The position numbers and the translations under genes were made by a program. Below are positions 1 to 8,057 of a stretch of 64,000 nt of DNA, piece by piece (position 1 is the stretch's first letter; the number at the start of each line of letters is the position of its first letter). The stretch is from Brevibacillus_C sp046036945 (GTDB lineage: Bacteria > Bacillota > Bacilli > Brevibacillales > Brevibacillaceae): NCBI RefSeq assembly GCF_046036945.1, contig NZ_JBJQOQ010000019.1:29271-93270 (forward strand). The letters run 5' to 3'. Below the pieces are notes generated by a model. That model saw only the letters and a list, made by a program, of their open reading frames with translations, made no database searches and was not told the origin of the DNA.

Positions 1-2
1 TG

Positions 3-347
3 CTGTTCTGCTATGTAGCGGAGACAACTGAGCAAGCTCAACAAGAATACAGACAAGGTCTGGAATGGTATATGAGCGAGCGCGACAATCGTCCGACCTT
101 TGGAGTGATTACTCGTGAACGCAATGTCGATTACGACCGTTTCCTCCAATCTGAGAATACATTGGTCGGTTCCCCAGAAAAAGTCATCGAAGATATCGAG
201 CGCTACAAACGGCAAACAGGCCTTAACAATATCATTTTGTGGATGAACATCGGCGGGCAGCCTCAAAAGCAAGTATTCAAGTCAATGGAGCTCTTTGCAG
301 AAAAGGTCATGCCTCATTTTGAGGAGAGCGAACGTCTAGTGAGATGA
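3..347 (+). CDS. LLM-class flavin-dependent monooxygenase, C-terminal part (5' end outside window)
   Basis: The frame is open from the left edge, so this is the last ~114 residues of a larger gene. The tail carries a GSPEKVIEDI segment, then NNIILWMNIGG and a MELFAEKVMPHF end. This is the usual C-terminal pattern of bacterial luciferase-like (F420/FMN TIM-barrel) monooxygenases. Such enzymes use reduced flavin and oxygen on diverse small organic substrates; the substrate cannot be told from this piece. It sits 36 bp before a TRAP transporter gene on the same strand, which suggests one catabolic operon. Family call is good; function is inferred. Confidence 0.75.
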   Translation: MFCYVAETTEQAQQEYRQGLEWYMSERDNRPTFGVITRERNVDYDRFLQSENTLVGSPEKVIEDIERYKRQTGLNNIILWMNIGGQPQKQVFKSMELFAEKVMPHFEESERLVR

Positions 348-383
348 AATTAAAGCGGTTACATGAAGATAGGGGGCGTGTTC

Positions 384-1454
384 ATGAAATACAGAAGGCA
401 CATGCTAGGATTATTCTCCGCTCTATTCTTGTTAGCGGGCTGTTCTTCATCAGAAGGGACGTCAGGAGCCACTGGCAGTACGGGTAAAGTCTATGAACTG
501 AACCTGAATGTCTCGGCAGGTCCTGTTCATCCGTTTACGAAAAACGTAGCGGAACCTTGGGCCGAAATGGTAGAGAAGGAAACTAATGGTATCGTCAAGG
601 TGAATGTTCATCCTAGCGCTGCCTTAGGACAGCTGTCCTCTGCGTACGAAGATATCAAATCAGGAGTGTATGAAGCCGGGCAAGTTTCTCCCGGAAGACA
701 TGTCGATACTGACATTTTCCCACTAACGATTGGTGATATCCCGTTCCTAATTGAAAGTCCAGCCGTTGCAGAAAAAGTATTGACAAATTTTGTGCATAAG
801 TATATGCAGGACGTTTTTGTTGAGGGGACGTTTATGTCCATTTCGGCTACAGACTCATTCCAGGTGTACAGCAGAAAGCCCATTCATACCGTTGCTGACT
901 TGCAGAATATGAAAATAGCGGATACGGCTGCAGAAAGAATCGCGTTGTTAAAAGAACTTGGGTCGGTTCCAGTCTCCATTAACAACACCGAACTGTACGA
1001 GTCCCTCGAGAGAGGCATTGTCGATGGAGTAGCCTACACTTCCGTTGGTGCGAATGGCTACAAGCTCGACGAAGTTGCCCCCTATATGACCAAGATAAGC
1101 TTGGGGGCGACAAATTTAATGTTTATGATCAACACCGACTTTTTAGAAAGCTTACCGGAAGATATACGGAAAATGTTTATCGAAAAATTTGGACCTGAGT
1201 ACTCCCACCTGGTTACGAAGCTGTATACCGAAAAAGCAGCTGAAGCGATTACTACATTTGAGGATAAAGTAAAGGCAAAAGGCGGGGAAGTCATTACACC
1301 GACTGAAGAGGAAATGAAGGCGTTTAAAGCTCCCGTCAAAAAGATCATGGAAGAATGGGTGCAAAAAGCGAACAAAAGAGGATATCCAGGGCAAGAAATG
1401 ATGGATTACTTTACATCTCAGTTAAAAGCGGAAGGCGTTGCGATTCCGGAATAA
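384..1454 (+). CDS. TRAP transporter substrate-binding lipoprotein, DctP family
   Basis: Extracytoplasmic solute receptor of a tripartite ATP-independent periplasmic transporter, tethered to the membrane. The 356-aa protein begins with a lipoprotein signal ending LLAGC (Cys about residue 20). The mature part has DctP-family landmarks: a QVYSRKPIHTVADLQ stretch, ELYESLERGIVDG, and a helical C-terminus. I chose the ATG at 384 because an AGGGGG box (371-376) lies 7 bp upstream; an in-frame ATG at 363 has no site. The dctQ-like and dctM-like permease genes follow, so the set is complete. TRAP ligands are usually organic acids; the ligand here is unknown. Confidence 0.9.
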   Translation: MKYRRHMLGLFSALFLLAGCSSSEGTSGATGSTGKVYELNLNVSAGPVHPFTKNVAEPWAEMVEKETNGIVKVNVHPSAALGQLSSAYEDIKSGVYEAGQVSPGRHVDTDIFPLTIGDIPFLIESPAVAEKVLTNFVHKYMQDVFVEGTFMSISATDSFQVYSRKPIHTVADLQNMKIADTAAERIALLKELGSVPVSINNTELYESLERGIVDGVAYTSVGANGYKLDEVAPYMTKISLGATNLMFMINTDFLESLPEDIRKMFIEKFGPEYSHLVTKLYTEKAAEAITTFEDKVKAKGGEVITPTEEEMKAFKAPVKKIMEEWVQKANKRGYPGQEMMDYFTSQLKAEGVAIPE

Positions 1455-1462
1455 TTTTCATT

Positions 1463-1495
1463 AGGGCTTCCTGACCATGCGATAGGGGGAGCCCT
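1463..1495 (+). other. Intercistronic hairpin between TRAP receptor and permease genes
   Basis: AGGGCTTCC (1463-1471) pairs with GGGAGCCCT (1487-1495), with one G-T pair and a 15-nt loop. Only a broken T stretch follows. It probably acts as a leaky terminator or 3' stabiliser, giving more receptor than permease transcript. This is an inference from position. Confidence 0.5.
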
Positions 1496-1599
1496 CCTAT
1501 TCCTTTTCAGCAAGAAAAGGAACCGAACCTCGTGCAAACGCTTTCTCACAAGATGTTCATCATGTTCGTACAGATTTATCGTACCAGGGAGGTTTTGTG

Positions 1600-2121
1600 A
1601 TGAGGATTATATCTACGATAGTTACAAGATTTACCCAATTCAACAAATGGCTCGCTTATGCTTCACTCATTGCCATGATGATCATTGTGGGGATTTGTGC
1701 GATCACCAGGGGCTTTGGTACTCCGATCATTGGAGATATCGAGCTGGTGCAAATGACCATGGTTTCCCTGATTGTGGGGGCGCTAGCCTTTGCCGAAAAG
1801 GAAAAGGCACATATTGAGATTGGGATCATCGTCGACCATTTCCCTATGAGAGTGCAATACTTCCTTGATCTCGTTTCAGCCCTGTTAAAAGGGACATTTG
1901 CCTTTTTGGTTGCCTATGTCTTTATCAACAAAATGAATTTTGTTGAAGCATCAGTCCTGCTCAGGGTGCCGTTCTTTTATTTCAAAATCCTGTTAATTAT
2001 TGGTTTTGTAGGGTGGGGACTAGAGTCTATCAGACAGACTGTAGAAAGCGTTCATCTGTTAACCGGGAAAAAGGAAACGGAGATGGTTCAAGAAACCGAT
2101 AGGAAAGCGGAAGCGTTGTGA
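1600..2121 (+). CDS. TRAP transporter small permease, DctQ family
   Basis: Small four-helix membrane subunit of the TRAP transporter, 173 aa, the usual DctQ size. Hydrophobic helices lie near residues 15-35, 45-65, 85-110 and 125-150, and a charged tail follows. The family-typical GDIELVQMTM and FAEKEKAHIEI segments are present; the latter marks the loop after the second helix. An AGGGAGG site at 1586-1592 is 7 bp from the ATG at 1600; the adjacent GTG at 1597 is possible but closer. It lies between the receptor gene and the large permease gene on the same strand. Confidence 0.9.
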   Translation: MRIISTIVTRFTQFNKWLAYASLIAMMIIVGICAITRGFGTPIIGDIELVQMTMVSLIVGALAFAEKEKAHIEIGIIVDHFPMRVQYFLDLVSALLKGTFAFLVAYVFINKMNFVEASVLLRVPFFYFKILLIIGFVGWGLESIRQTVESVHLLTGKKETEMVQETDRKAEAL

Positions 2122-2171
2122 ATGGATGTGGAAGTAGGGAGTAGTGAAATAGGATAGTGGGAGGAATTACT

Positions 2172-3476
2172 TTGAGTGTGACTATCGGGGGCATCGTACT
2201 CATTGCCGTTTTCGTGCTGATGTTTTTGAGAATTCCAATTGTGGTTTCCATGGCAATTCCAGCTTGTGTCGGCATCCTCGCGTTAAAAAGTGACAGAGCC
2301 TTATTCACCGCGATTGAGAGTATTCTTTGGGAGCATAGCTACAGCTACTCCCTAAGTACCATTCCTCTGTTTGTTTTAATGGGTCAGTTTTTATATGTGG
2401 CTGAGTTTAGTGATGAATTGTTCGCAGCCTTTAGAAACTGGTTTGGTCGACTAAAGGGTGGTCTCGGTATCGCTTCGATCGGGGCATCCGCTATGTTCGC
2501 CGCTTCTTCCGGATCTAGCTTGGCAACGACAGGAACGATTGGAGTTGTTTCCTCAAAAGAGATGCTGAAGGCGGGGTATGCCAAAAGCCTGACTGGCGGC
2601 TCGATTGTAGCAGGGGGTACACTTGGGATCCTCATTCCGCCGAGCACGATGTTTATTATCTATGGAATGATTACAGAGCAGTCGATAGGAAAATTGCTCA
2701 TGGCAGGGATCGTTCCTGGGATCTTACTGACGATCTTCTTTATGCTCACCATTTACATCAGTATTCTGATCAAACCTGACTTGGTCAAGGGTCAAGTGAA
2801 TACGACTGTTTCTTGGAAGGAAAAGGTACAGTCCTTAAAGGCAAACATCTGGATCATCCTCTTATTTATCTTCGTGATGGGCGGCCTCTACGTCGGCCTG
2901 TTTACTGCTACAGAAGCTGCCGGATTTGGAGCGCTGGGATCTTTCGTTATCGCTTTGCTCCGCAAAAAACTGACCTTCGCGAATTTCTCGGAGGCTATTC
3001 TCAGCACGGTAAAGACTACCGGCTTTATCTTTGCCATCGTTATGGGAGCATTCTTGTTGAACTTTGTTTTAACAATCACTAGGATCCCTAATCTTCTAGC
3101 AGATTTCCTCTTTAGTCAGGATTTATCGTCTACCCTGATCTTCATGCTGATCGTGTTCATGTACCTCGTCTTGGGTGCAATCATGGATACGATGGCGATG
3201 ATTGTCGTAACGCTTCCCATCATCTTGCCGATTGTCCAAAAGCTCGAATTTGACCTCGTTTGGTTTGGGGTGATCATCGTGCTTCTGGTGGAGATGGCGC
3301 TTATCTCACCGCCGGTAGGGATGAACTGCTTCGTTTTAAAGGGTGTAGTAGAAGAATTGGATCTGAAATCAATCTTTAAGGGTGCTTTTATCTTTATGGT
3401 ACCGATCCTCGCATTGATTGGGCTTTTGTATATCTTTCCGGAAATCGCTTTATTCTTACCTAACTATGTACAATAA
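2172..3476 (+). CDS. TRAP transporter large permease, DctM family
   Basis: Ion-coupled transport channel of the TRAP system, 434 aa with about a dozen hydrophobic helices. DctM signatures are visible: PLFVLMGQFLY near the start, MFAASSGSSLATTGTIG, GGTLGILIPPSTMFIIYG, and ALISPPVGMNCFVLKG near the C-terminus. The TTG at 2172 is preceded 7 bp by GGGAGG (2159-2164), so I prefer it to the GTG at 2157, which overlaps that site. It completes the P-Q-M set begun at 384. Downstream is a 180-bp gap and then the phosphotriesterase gene. Confidence 0.92.
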   Translation: MSVTIGGIVLIAVFVLMFLRIPIVVSMAIPACVGILALKSDRALFTAIESILWEHSYSYSLSTIPLFVLMGQFLYVAEFSDELFAAFRNWFGRLKGGLGIASIGASAMFAASSGSSLATTGTIGVVSSKEMLKAGYAKSLTGGSIVAGGTLGILIPPSTMFIIYGMITEQSIGKLLMAGIVPGILLTIFFMLTIYISILIKPDLVKGQVNTTVSWKEKVQSLKANIWIILLFIFVMGGLYVGLFTATEAAGFGALGSFVIALLRKKLTFANFSEAILSTVKTTGFIFAIVMGAFLLNFVLTITRIPNLLADFLFSQDLSSTLIFMLIVFMYLVLGAIMDTMAMIVVTLPIILPIVQKLEFDLVWFGVIIVLLVEMALISPPVGMNCFVLKGVVEELDLKSIFKGAFIFMVPILALIGLLYIFPEIALFLPNYVQ

Positions 3477-3536
3477 AAGTAGTTTATGGCATGCTAAAGT
3501 ATAAGCTGAGTGAATTTTCCATTAAATTAAGCTGTA

Positions 3537-3562
3537 TTGAATCAGATGACTTGACGATTCAA
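3537..3562. promoter_or_regulatory. Inverted repeat upstream of the phosphotriesterase-family gene
   Basis: TTGAATC (3537-3543) is repeated inverted as GATTCAA (3556-3562) across 12 bp. It lies in the 180-bp gap between the TRAP permease gene and the hydrolase gene. No T-run follows, so an operator or mRNA structure is likelier than a terminator. No good -10 box was found nearby. Confidence 0.3.
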
Positions 3563-3656
3563 TCAATATGTGGGCGCGGAGGACAAAGAAGCAATCCCTT
3601 TGATCCTCCCCTTTCTTTTCGTAATCGATAGATGATTGATAGTGATGGAGGGAGCT

Positions 3657-4598
3657 ATGAAACTAATACAGTCTGTAACGGGTCCGATTGAAGTTAACCA
3701 ATTGGGAAAAACATTGATTCATGAGCATTTGCGAACTAGGGCAGAGGAAGTAGCGGTTCAGTTTCCTCATTTGTATGATGCCCAGGAAGAATACCGATTG
3801 GCGATGAATCAGGTCGTGGGCGCTCGAGAGCATGGCGTGAAAACCATTTTTGATCCAAGCGTCATGGGGCTGGATCGAGATGTTCGATTTATGAAACGGG
3901 TTTCGGAAGATTCTGGCGTACAGATTATTGCGGCTTCCGGAATCTTTACCTTCCATTATTTGCCGACCAGATTTATGTCTAATGATATCGATTTCATGGC
4001 AGATCAATTTGTACGAGACATTGAAGTGGGAGTACAAAACAGCGAGATTAAAGCAGGGTTTTTAAAATGTGCAACCGAGGTCCAAGGGGTGACTCCGGAT
4101 GTAGAAAAAGTGTTACGGGGGGTAGCTCGCGCCCATCTTCGCACAGGAGTACCGATCATGACCCATTCGGCTCCTTCCAAAGAAACCGGCTTGCTGCAAA
4201 TCGAAATTTTCGAGCAAGAAGGAGTGGATCTGAGCAAAGTATTGATCGGGCATTGCGGAGATACCGACAATCTCGACTACATCGAAAGAGTCCTGGATAA
4301 AGGAGTTTTCATCGGGATGGACCGTTACGGTATTTCTACGGTTCTGTCTACGGAAAAAAGAAATGAAACCGTTTGCGCTTTGGTGAAAAAAGGGTATGCA
4401 AACCGTATGTTCTTGTCTCAAGACTATTGTTGTACAACGGACCGTTATAAACCGGAACACTTGAAGAAGGAAAAGCTACCGGACTGGTCGATGACGTTCC
4501 TTTTCGACGCTGTAATCCCTGCCCTGATCGAGCAAGGCGTTTCGGAAAACGATATCCACCTCATGATGCACGAGAATGTAAAGCAGTGGTTGCGCTAA
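3657..4598 (+). CDS. Phosphotriesterase-family metal-dependent hydrolase
   Basis: Amidohydrolase-superfamily enzyme of the phosphotriesterase/lactonase group, 313 aa, cytoplasmic. The full binuclear metal set is visible: HEH (His22, His24), the carbamylated lysine in AGFLKCATE (about Lys137), THSAP (His170), IGHCGD (His199) and the catalytic Asp in LSQDY (about Asp256). An enzyme of this family may open lactones or hydrolyse phosphoesters or carbamates; the substrate is unknown. A strong GGAGGGAG (3647-3654) fixes the ATG at 3657. It is placed between a TRAP importer and a sigma-54 activator, so it probably acts on the imported compound. Confidence 0.88.
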   Translation: MKLIQSVTGPIEVNQLGKTLIHEHLRTRAEEVAVQFPHLYDAQEEYRLAMNQVVGAREHGVKTIFDPSVMGLDRDVRFMKRVSEDSGVQIIAASGIFTFHYLPTRFMSNDIDFMADQFVRDIEVGVQNSEIKAGFLKCATEVQGVTPDVEKVLRGVARAHLRTGVPIMTHSAPSKETGLLQIEIFEQEGVDLSKVLIGHCGDTDNLDYIERVLDKGVFIGMDRYGISTVLSTEKRNETVCALVKKGYANRMFLSQDYCCTTDRYKPEHLKKEKLPDWSMTFLFDAVIPALIEQGVSENDIHLMMHENVKQWLR

Positions 4599-4763
4599 AG
4601 AAAGGCAAGATCGGAACATGATTCAAACACCCCTCCTGGATCGAGGAGAAGACGTTGGCAGGATAAGATCGGCATACACAGCCAGATGCGGGAGGGGAAC
4701 CACAGATGCTTGATTCCCGTTATAAATTTGGGGGAGGCAATCATTTATGGAAGGAGGGTGAAT

Positions 4764-6680
4764 ATGAAGCTGTTTGTTAGTGGATTTTCACCTTTGGATC
4801 AATACGTCGAGGACGAGATCAAAATTAGAAAAGCCAACATACAAGGACTCGTGGTGCAGCGGCTCGAGTCCACAGACATCCTGAAAAATCCGACGTACAT
4901 TCAAAAAGACGATGTCCTAATTTGCGGCGCGACCATCTACGAGGTTTTTAAAGAAATCAATGTCAGAGGACAATTGGTTCCTTTGCGCGTTCAAACTGCC
5001 GATTTTCTAAATGCTCTTACGCAAGCGGCCAGAGTAGGAAATGAAATCAACATCATCAATTACAAAGAAATCTTTTTGAAGAACGATCCTTCCGAGCTTG
5101 AAAAGGTCTTTGATATAAAAATTAACCAGTATTATTATAAAGACTCCGAATCTGCAAACATGTTAATCGAAGAGCTTGCACAAAAAAACCAAAGCATCGT
5201 CATTGGCTCCGGTTTAATTGTCTTAAAAGCGATCTACAGAGGCATGAAGGGATTTATTTGGTACGGAAAAGAGAGTGTAAAGCTGGCAGTCGATATTGCT
5301 TTCCACATCCTGTCGGCACGTTTTGAAGAGCAGAGCAATAATATCCGGCAAGAATACATCCTCGATCATTTTAATGAGGGTGTAATAAGCTTGAATGCAT
5401 TAGGAAGAATAATCCAAATCAACCCGAAGGCGATCGAGCTGTTAGAGCTGCAAAAGTACAGGGATTTACGTGGTGTCAGTATCAAGGAAGTCGAAGAACT
5501 CGATTTCATTTCCAAGCACTATGAAAATAATAATTACTTGAAAGACAAACTGCTGGAATACCGGAACAAAACGCTCTATTTTAACTCTTTTCCCGTTGAT
5601 GTGAAAGGCAGTAACGACGGTTCTGTCATTCTCATTTCGGATGCAGCGGATATCCAGAAGCACGAGAAGAAAATCCGCAGAAAGCTGTATGATGATTCAA
5701 ACAGCGCTATTTATGAATTTGAAGATATTGTAGGTAAAAGTGAGATCATGCAAAGGACGAAGCGCAAGGCGCAAAAGTATGCCAAAACAGATGCGAACGT
5801 ACTCATCATCGGTGAATCCGGTACAGGAAAAGAGCTCTTTGCCCAGAGTATTCATAATGCAAGCATGCGATCGAAGGAACCGTTTATCGCGGTAAACTGT
5901 GCAGCCATACCAGAAAACCTGCTTGAATCTGAATTTTTCGGCTATAGCGAAGGGGCTTTCACAGGGGCTGTGAAGGGGGGAAAGCCTGGCTTGTTCGAGC
6001 TTGCCCATAAAGGAACGGTATTTTTGGATGAGCTGGGGGAGCTTCCCTTAAGCATGCAATCAAAATTATTGCGTATTCTCCAGGAAAAGGTGGTACGGCG
6101 TATCGGGAGCGCTACTTCGATCCCGATTGACGTCAGAATCATTGCAGCAACAAATGTGAACCTTCTTGAACAAGTAAAGCAAGGAGGGTTTCGCCTGGAT
6201 TTATTCTATCGCATAAGTGTCCTTAATCTCATTCTCCCTTCCTTAAACGACCGAAAAGAGGATTTGCCGGATTTGGTACTCTCCTATACATCTCGCAAGT
6301 ACCCTGACTTTATGAAGATCATTCAAAAGTGTATAGCCGATATTACCGAGTTGTTGGAGGAGTATTCATGGGATGGAAATATACGGGAACTGGAAAATAA
6401 CCTGGAGCGTTTGTTTACTTACCTAGAGAATCCCGAAACCATAACAAAACGTGATGTCGTGAACAACCTGGTCGAGACACTCGACGATAATAATTTTGTC
6501 ATCACGAATCGTTTTAAAGACAACGATTCCTATCAGGATATTCTACGAGAAACGGAAATCAATACCATCAAAGGCGCTCTGCAGAAAACGAACGGGAACA
6601 AGAAGGATGCTGCCAAGTTATTGGGAATCAGCAGAAGTACCTTATGGAGGAAATTAAATGAAACGGATCAGTCGAAATAA
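4764..6680 (+). CDS. Sigma-54-dependent activator with PrpR-like N-terminal sensor
   Basis: Enhancer-binding activator of 638 aa. Residues ~1-200 look like the PrpR N-terminal ligand domain seen in propionate-type regulators. A PAS-like stretch follows at ~205-300. The AAA+ domain has Walker A GESGTGKE (about residue 350), the sigma-54-contacting GAFTGA loop (about 396), and FLDELGEL. A Fis-type HTH ends the protein (DAAKLLGISRSTLW). AAGGAGGGTG (4751-4760) sets the ATG at 4764. It probably controls the TRAP/hydrolase genes in response to a small organic acid, but I found no clean -24/-12 promoter between positions 348 and 4763. The target may lie upstream of the window. Confidence 0.9.
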   Translation: MKLFVSGFSPLDQYVEDEIKIRKANIQGLVVQRLESTDILKNPTYIQKDDVLICGATIYEVFKEINVRGQLVPLRVQTADFLNALTQAARVGNEINIINYKEIFLKNDPSELEKVFDIKINQYYYKDSESANMLIEELAQKNQSIVIGSGLIVLKAIYRGMKGFIWYGKESVKLAVDIAFHILSARFEEQSNNIRQEYILDHFNEGVISLNALGRIIQINPKAIELLELQKYRDLRGVSIKEVEELDFISKHYENNNYLKDKLLEYRNKTLYFNSFPVDVKGSNDGSVILISDAADIQKHEKKIRRKLYDDSNSAIYEFEDIVGKSEIMQRTKRKAQKYAKTDANVLIIGESGTGKELFAQSIHNASMRSKEPFIAVNCAAIPENLLESEFFGYSEGAFTGAVKGGKPGLFELAHKGTVFLDELGELPLSMQSKLLRILQEKVVRRIGSATSIPIDVRIIAATNVNLLEQVKQGGFRLDLFYRISVLNLILPSLNDRKEDLPDLVLSYTSRKYPDFMKIIQKCIADITELLEEYSWDGNIRELENNLERLFTYLENPETITKRDVVNNLVETLDDNNFVITNRFKDNDSYQDILRETEINTIKGALQKTNGNKKDAAKLLGISRSTLWRKLNETDQSK

Positions 6681-6751
6681 TCTTATTTCAACTGTTGGAG
6701 GAGATTTCCTAAAAGACAAAATAAGAACTGTCAAAAAGATCTGAAATGTTT

Positions 6752-6795
6752 CCGAGATTCATCCCCTTCCTCTGCAGGTAGGGGATGAATCTCGG
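6752..6795 (+). other. Perfect 15-bp inverted repeat after the sigma-54 activator gene
   Basis: CCGAGATTCATCCCC (6752-6766) is mirrored exactly at 6781-6795 around a 14-nt loop. No T-run follows. It may be a terminator for the activator gene, or the subterminal hairpin of the IS200/IS605-like remnant that follows. The last five bases of the right arm are also the first bases of the duplicated 128-bp unit. Confidence 0.5.
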
Positions 6796-7047
6796 TTAGG
6801 CGAAGCCTACATGCACTTGTCTATTGCCTGAGTCGTCCATCGTCAAAAAATGCTGTCTCATTTTCTAAGAGAGAGACGACTGACGGAGTTTTTTGTGGTA
6901 TGATGGGAATGTACGTTCNCTCGGTTAGGCGAAGCCTACATGCACTTGTCTATTGCCTGAGTCGTCCATCGTCAAAAAATGCTGTCTCATTTTCTAAGAG
7001 AGAGACGACTGACGGAGTTTTTTGTGGTATGATGGGAATGTACGTTC
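6791..7047. repeat. Exact 128-bp duplication separated by one ambiguous base (N)
   Basis: Bases 6791-6918 recur identically at 6920-7047, and the only N in the window (6919) sits exactly between them. Two perfect copies meeting at an undetermined base are what joined contigs with unmerged overlapping ends look like. A true tandem duplication is possible but less likely. The unit is non-coding and ends within the leader of the TnpB remnant. Confidence 0.85.
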
Positions 7048-7118
7048 CCATTAAGGTGGTGGTCCTTCGTGCAGATCACGTTTCAGTTTCGTCTCGATCC
7101 GACTTCCGAACAGGAACA
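7032..7118 (+). mobile_element. Truncated IS200/IS605-type tnpB (OrfB) 5' end with leader palindrome
   Basis: A 20-bp palindrome (7032-7051, ATGGGAA..TTCCCAT arms) is followed by an AAGGTGGTGG site and a GTG start at 7069. The short reading frame begins MQITFQFRLDPTSEQEQL, matching the conserved N-terminus of TnpB/OrfB proteins (pattern Y/F-R-L-x-P-T-x-x-Q). Homology is lost by about 7118 and the frame stops at 7140. Only the first ~17 codons remain. The rest of the element has been lost at a junction with an MFS gene on the other strand. The identification rests on a short motif. Confidence 0.6.
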
Positions 7119-7121
7119 GCT

Positions 7122-7298
7122 CGGGGCCGTGATCGCATAAGCCACTGCATAACTGACATACAGTAGCCCGCCTGAATGCAAAGGCATATCGGTCGTTGCT
7201 GATATTGCCGGCAAGAGCGGTACGGTGGCGATGGAATCAAAGCCGACTAAAAAAGAGCAGAGAGCCAGCACAGGCAAAAGCCAAGCCGTCGTCGTCAT
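7122..7298 (-). pseudogene. MFS transporter, N-terminal remnant
   Basis: On the minus strand an ATG at 7298, preceded by a GGGAGG box, opens a frame reading MTTTAWLLPVLALCSFLVG. It then runs through FDSIATVPLLPAI and GGLLYVSYAVAYAITAP. This is the layout of transmembrane helices 1 and 2 of a DHA1-type major facilitator exporter. After about 59 residues the frame runs into antisense of the tnpB fragment and stops. The remaining ~330 residues are absent, so it cannot transport. An insertion-sequence-linked deletion is the simplest explanation. Confidence 0.65.
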
Positions 7299-7316
7299 TA
7301 AGTAAACCTCCCGGAA

Positions 7317-7341
7317 ATATAGTTAAATGATATATAGTTAA
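7317..7341. promoter_or_regulatory. Two direct repeats ATATAGTTAA in the divergent MFS/Rrf2 promoter region
   Basis: ATATAGTTAA occurs at 7317-7326 and again at 7332-7341, 15 bp apart. They sit just upstream of the start of the truncated MFS gene and could be an orphaned operator or its promoter. No regulator is assigned. The remaining bases up to 7459 show no gene. Confidence 0.3.
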
Positions 7342-7459
7342 TTAAGAGGATCGCAACATCTACCGCTGATGCGATATCTGGTTTCGCCCTGACACTTGCA
7401 GACGAAGAATAGCAGATTGCAGAACAAGTATGTTATTGCAAATTGGATTCGAATCGAAT

Positions 7460-7481
7460 ATTATGGATATTGCAGGTCCAT
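7460..7481. promoter_or_regulatory. Probable Rrf2 operator, copy 1 (autoregulatory)
   Basis: The 22-bp box begins ATTATGGATATT and contains ATGGA..TCCAT arms. It matches a box at 8025-8046 at 18 of 22 positions, and lies 33 bp upstream of the Rrf2 start codon. Two copies before the regulator gene and before its neighbour suggest its own binding site. Confidence 0.5.
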
Positions 7482-7514
7482 ATTAAGAACAATCTTGGGA
7501 AGGGAGGGGGAGAC

Positions 7515-8006
7515 ATGCAGTTCTCTAAAAGTACAGATTACGCCCTGCACGCCTTACTTCATTTGGGTCACTCGGAGCGTGGCAACAACATCGGAATCAA
7601 GGAATTATCTGCGATACTTGGCGTTTCCGAAAGCTATTTATCCAAAATCATGTCCAAGCTGAGGCAGGATGGAATCGTACGCGCTGTGCCAGGGGTCAAC
7701 GGCGGCTACGAGCTTGCACGGCCGGCCGATCAGATCACTTTTCTTGATGTGATTCAAGTGATTGAAGGAAGACAGCAGCTGTTCGAATGCTCGAATTCGA
7801 ATTCGCGGCAGCATCAGTTGCTAGCTGAAGAGGGAGCTGCAGAGCGGGATCAGAAACAGGAACGTCCAAGAATGAACGGATGTCTGGTTGAGAAAGTGAT
7901 GAACGGCGCGGAACAGCATCTGCACCAATATTTGCGGGAACACACGATCCAGTCGGTACTGGATGAGGCGCTCAAGCGTTGCAACCATGAGGTAAACAAG
8001 AAGTGA
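7515..8006 (+). CDS. Rrf2-family transcriptional regulator
   Basis: DNA-binding regulator of 163 aa. It opens with the canonical Rrf2 start MQFSKSTDYALHALLHLG; a winged helix-turn-helix follows (ILGVSESYLSKIMSKL, then VNGGYELARP). Cysteines occur only at three scattered places (ECSN, NGCLV, KRCN). The usual Fe-S cluster spacing is not clear, so a YwnA-like or thiol-sensing mode is as likely as an Fe-S one. AGGGAGGGGG (7501-7510) fixes the ATG at 7515. A small hairpin (7998-8016) overlaps the stop codon. The next gene, 51 bp on, encodes a thioredoxin-reductase-like enzyme; shared operator boxes suggest co-control. Confidence 0.88.
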   Translation: MQFSKSTDYALHALLHLGHSERGNNIGIKELSAILGVSESYLSKIMSKLRQDGIVRAVPGVNGGYELARPADQITFLDVIQVIEGRQQLFECSNSNSRQHQLLAEEGAAERDQKQERPRMNGCLVEKVMNGAEQHLHQYLREHTIQSVLDEALKRCNHEVNKK

Positions 8007-8024
8007 TGCACTTCTTGCGCTTTA

Positions 8025-8046
8025 ATTATGGATATTATAGATCTAT
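8025..8046. promoter_or_regulatory. Probable Rrf2 operator, copy 2
   Basis: The 22-bp box starts ATTATGGATATT, like copy 1 at 7460-7481, and ends in the palindrome ATAGATCTAT. It directly abuts the GGAGGTG ribosome site of the reductase gene, so bound protein would block transcription or initiation there. Confidence 0.5.
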
Positions 8047-8057
8047 GGAGGTGTAAG

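Noticed and set aside
4599..4763. Sigma-54 promoter before the PrpR-type activator (TTGGCAG.. at about 4655)
   Set aside because: The GG and next GC are 13 bp apart instead of 10, so it does not fit a -24/-12 element.
6791..7047. True biological tandem repeat or attachment-site duplication
   Set aside because: The copies are 100% identical and meet exactly at an undetermined base, so an assembly seam explains them better.
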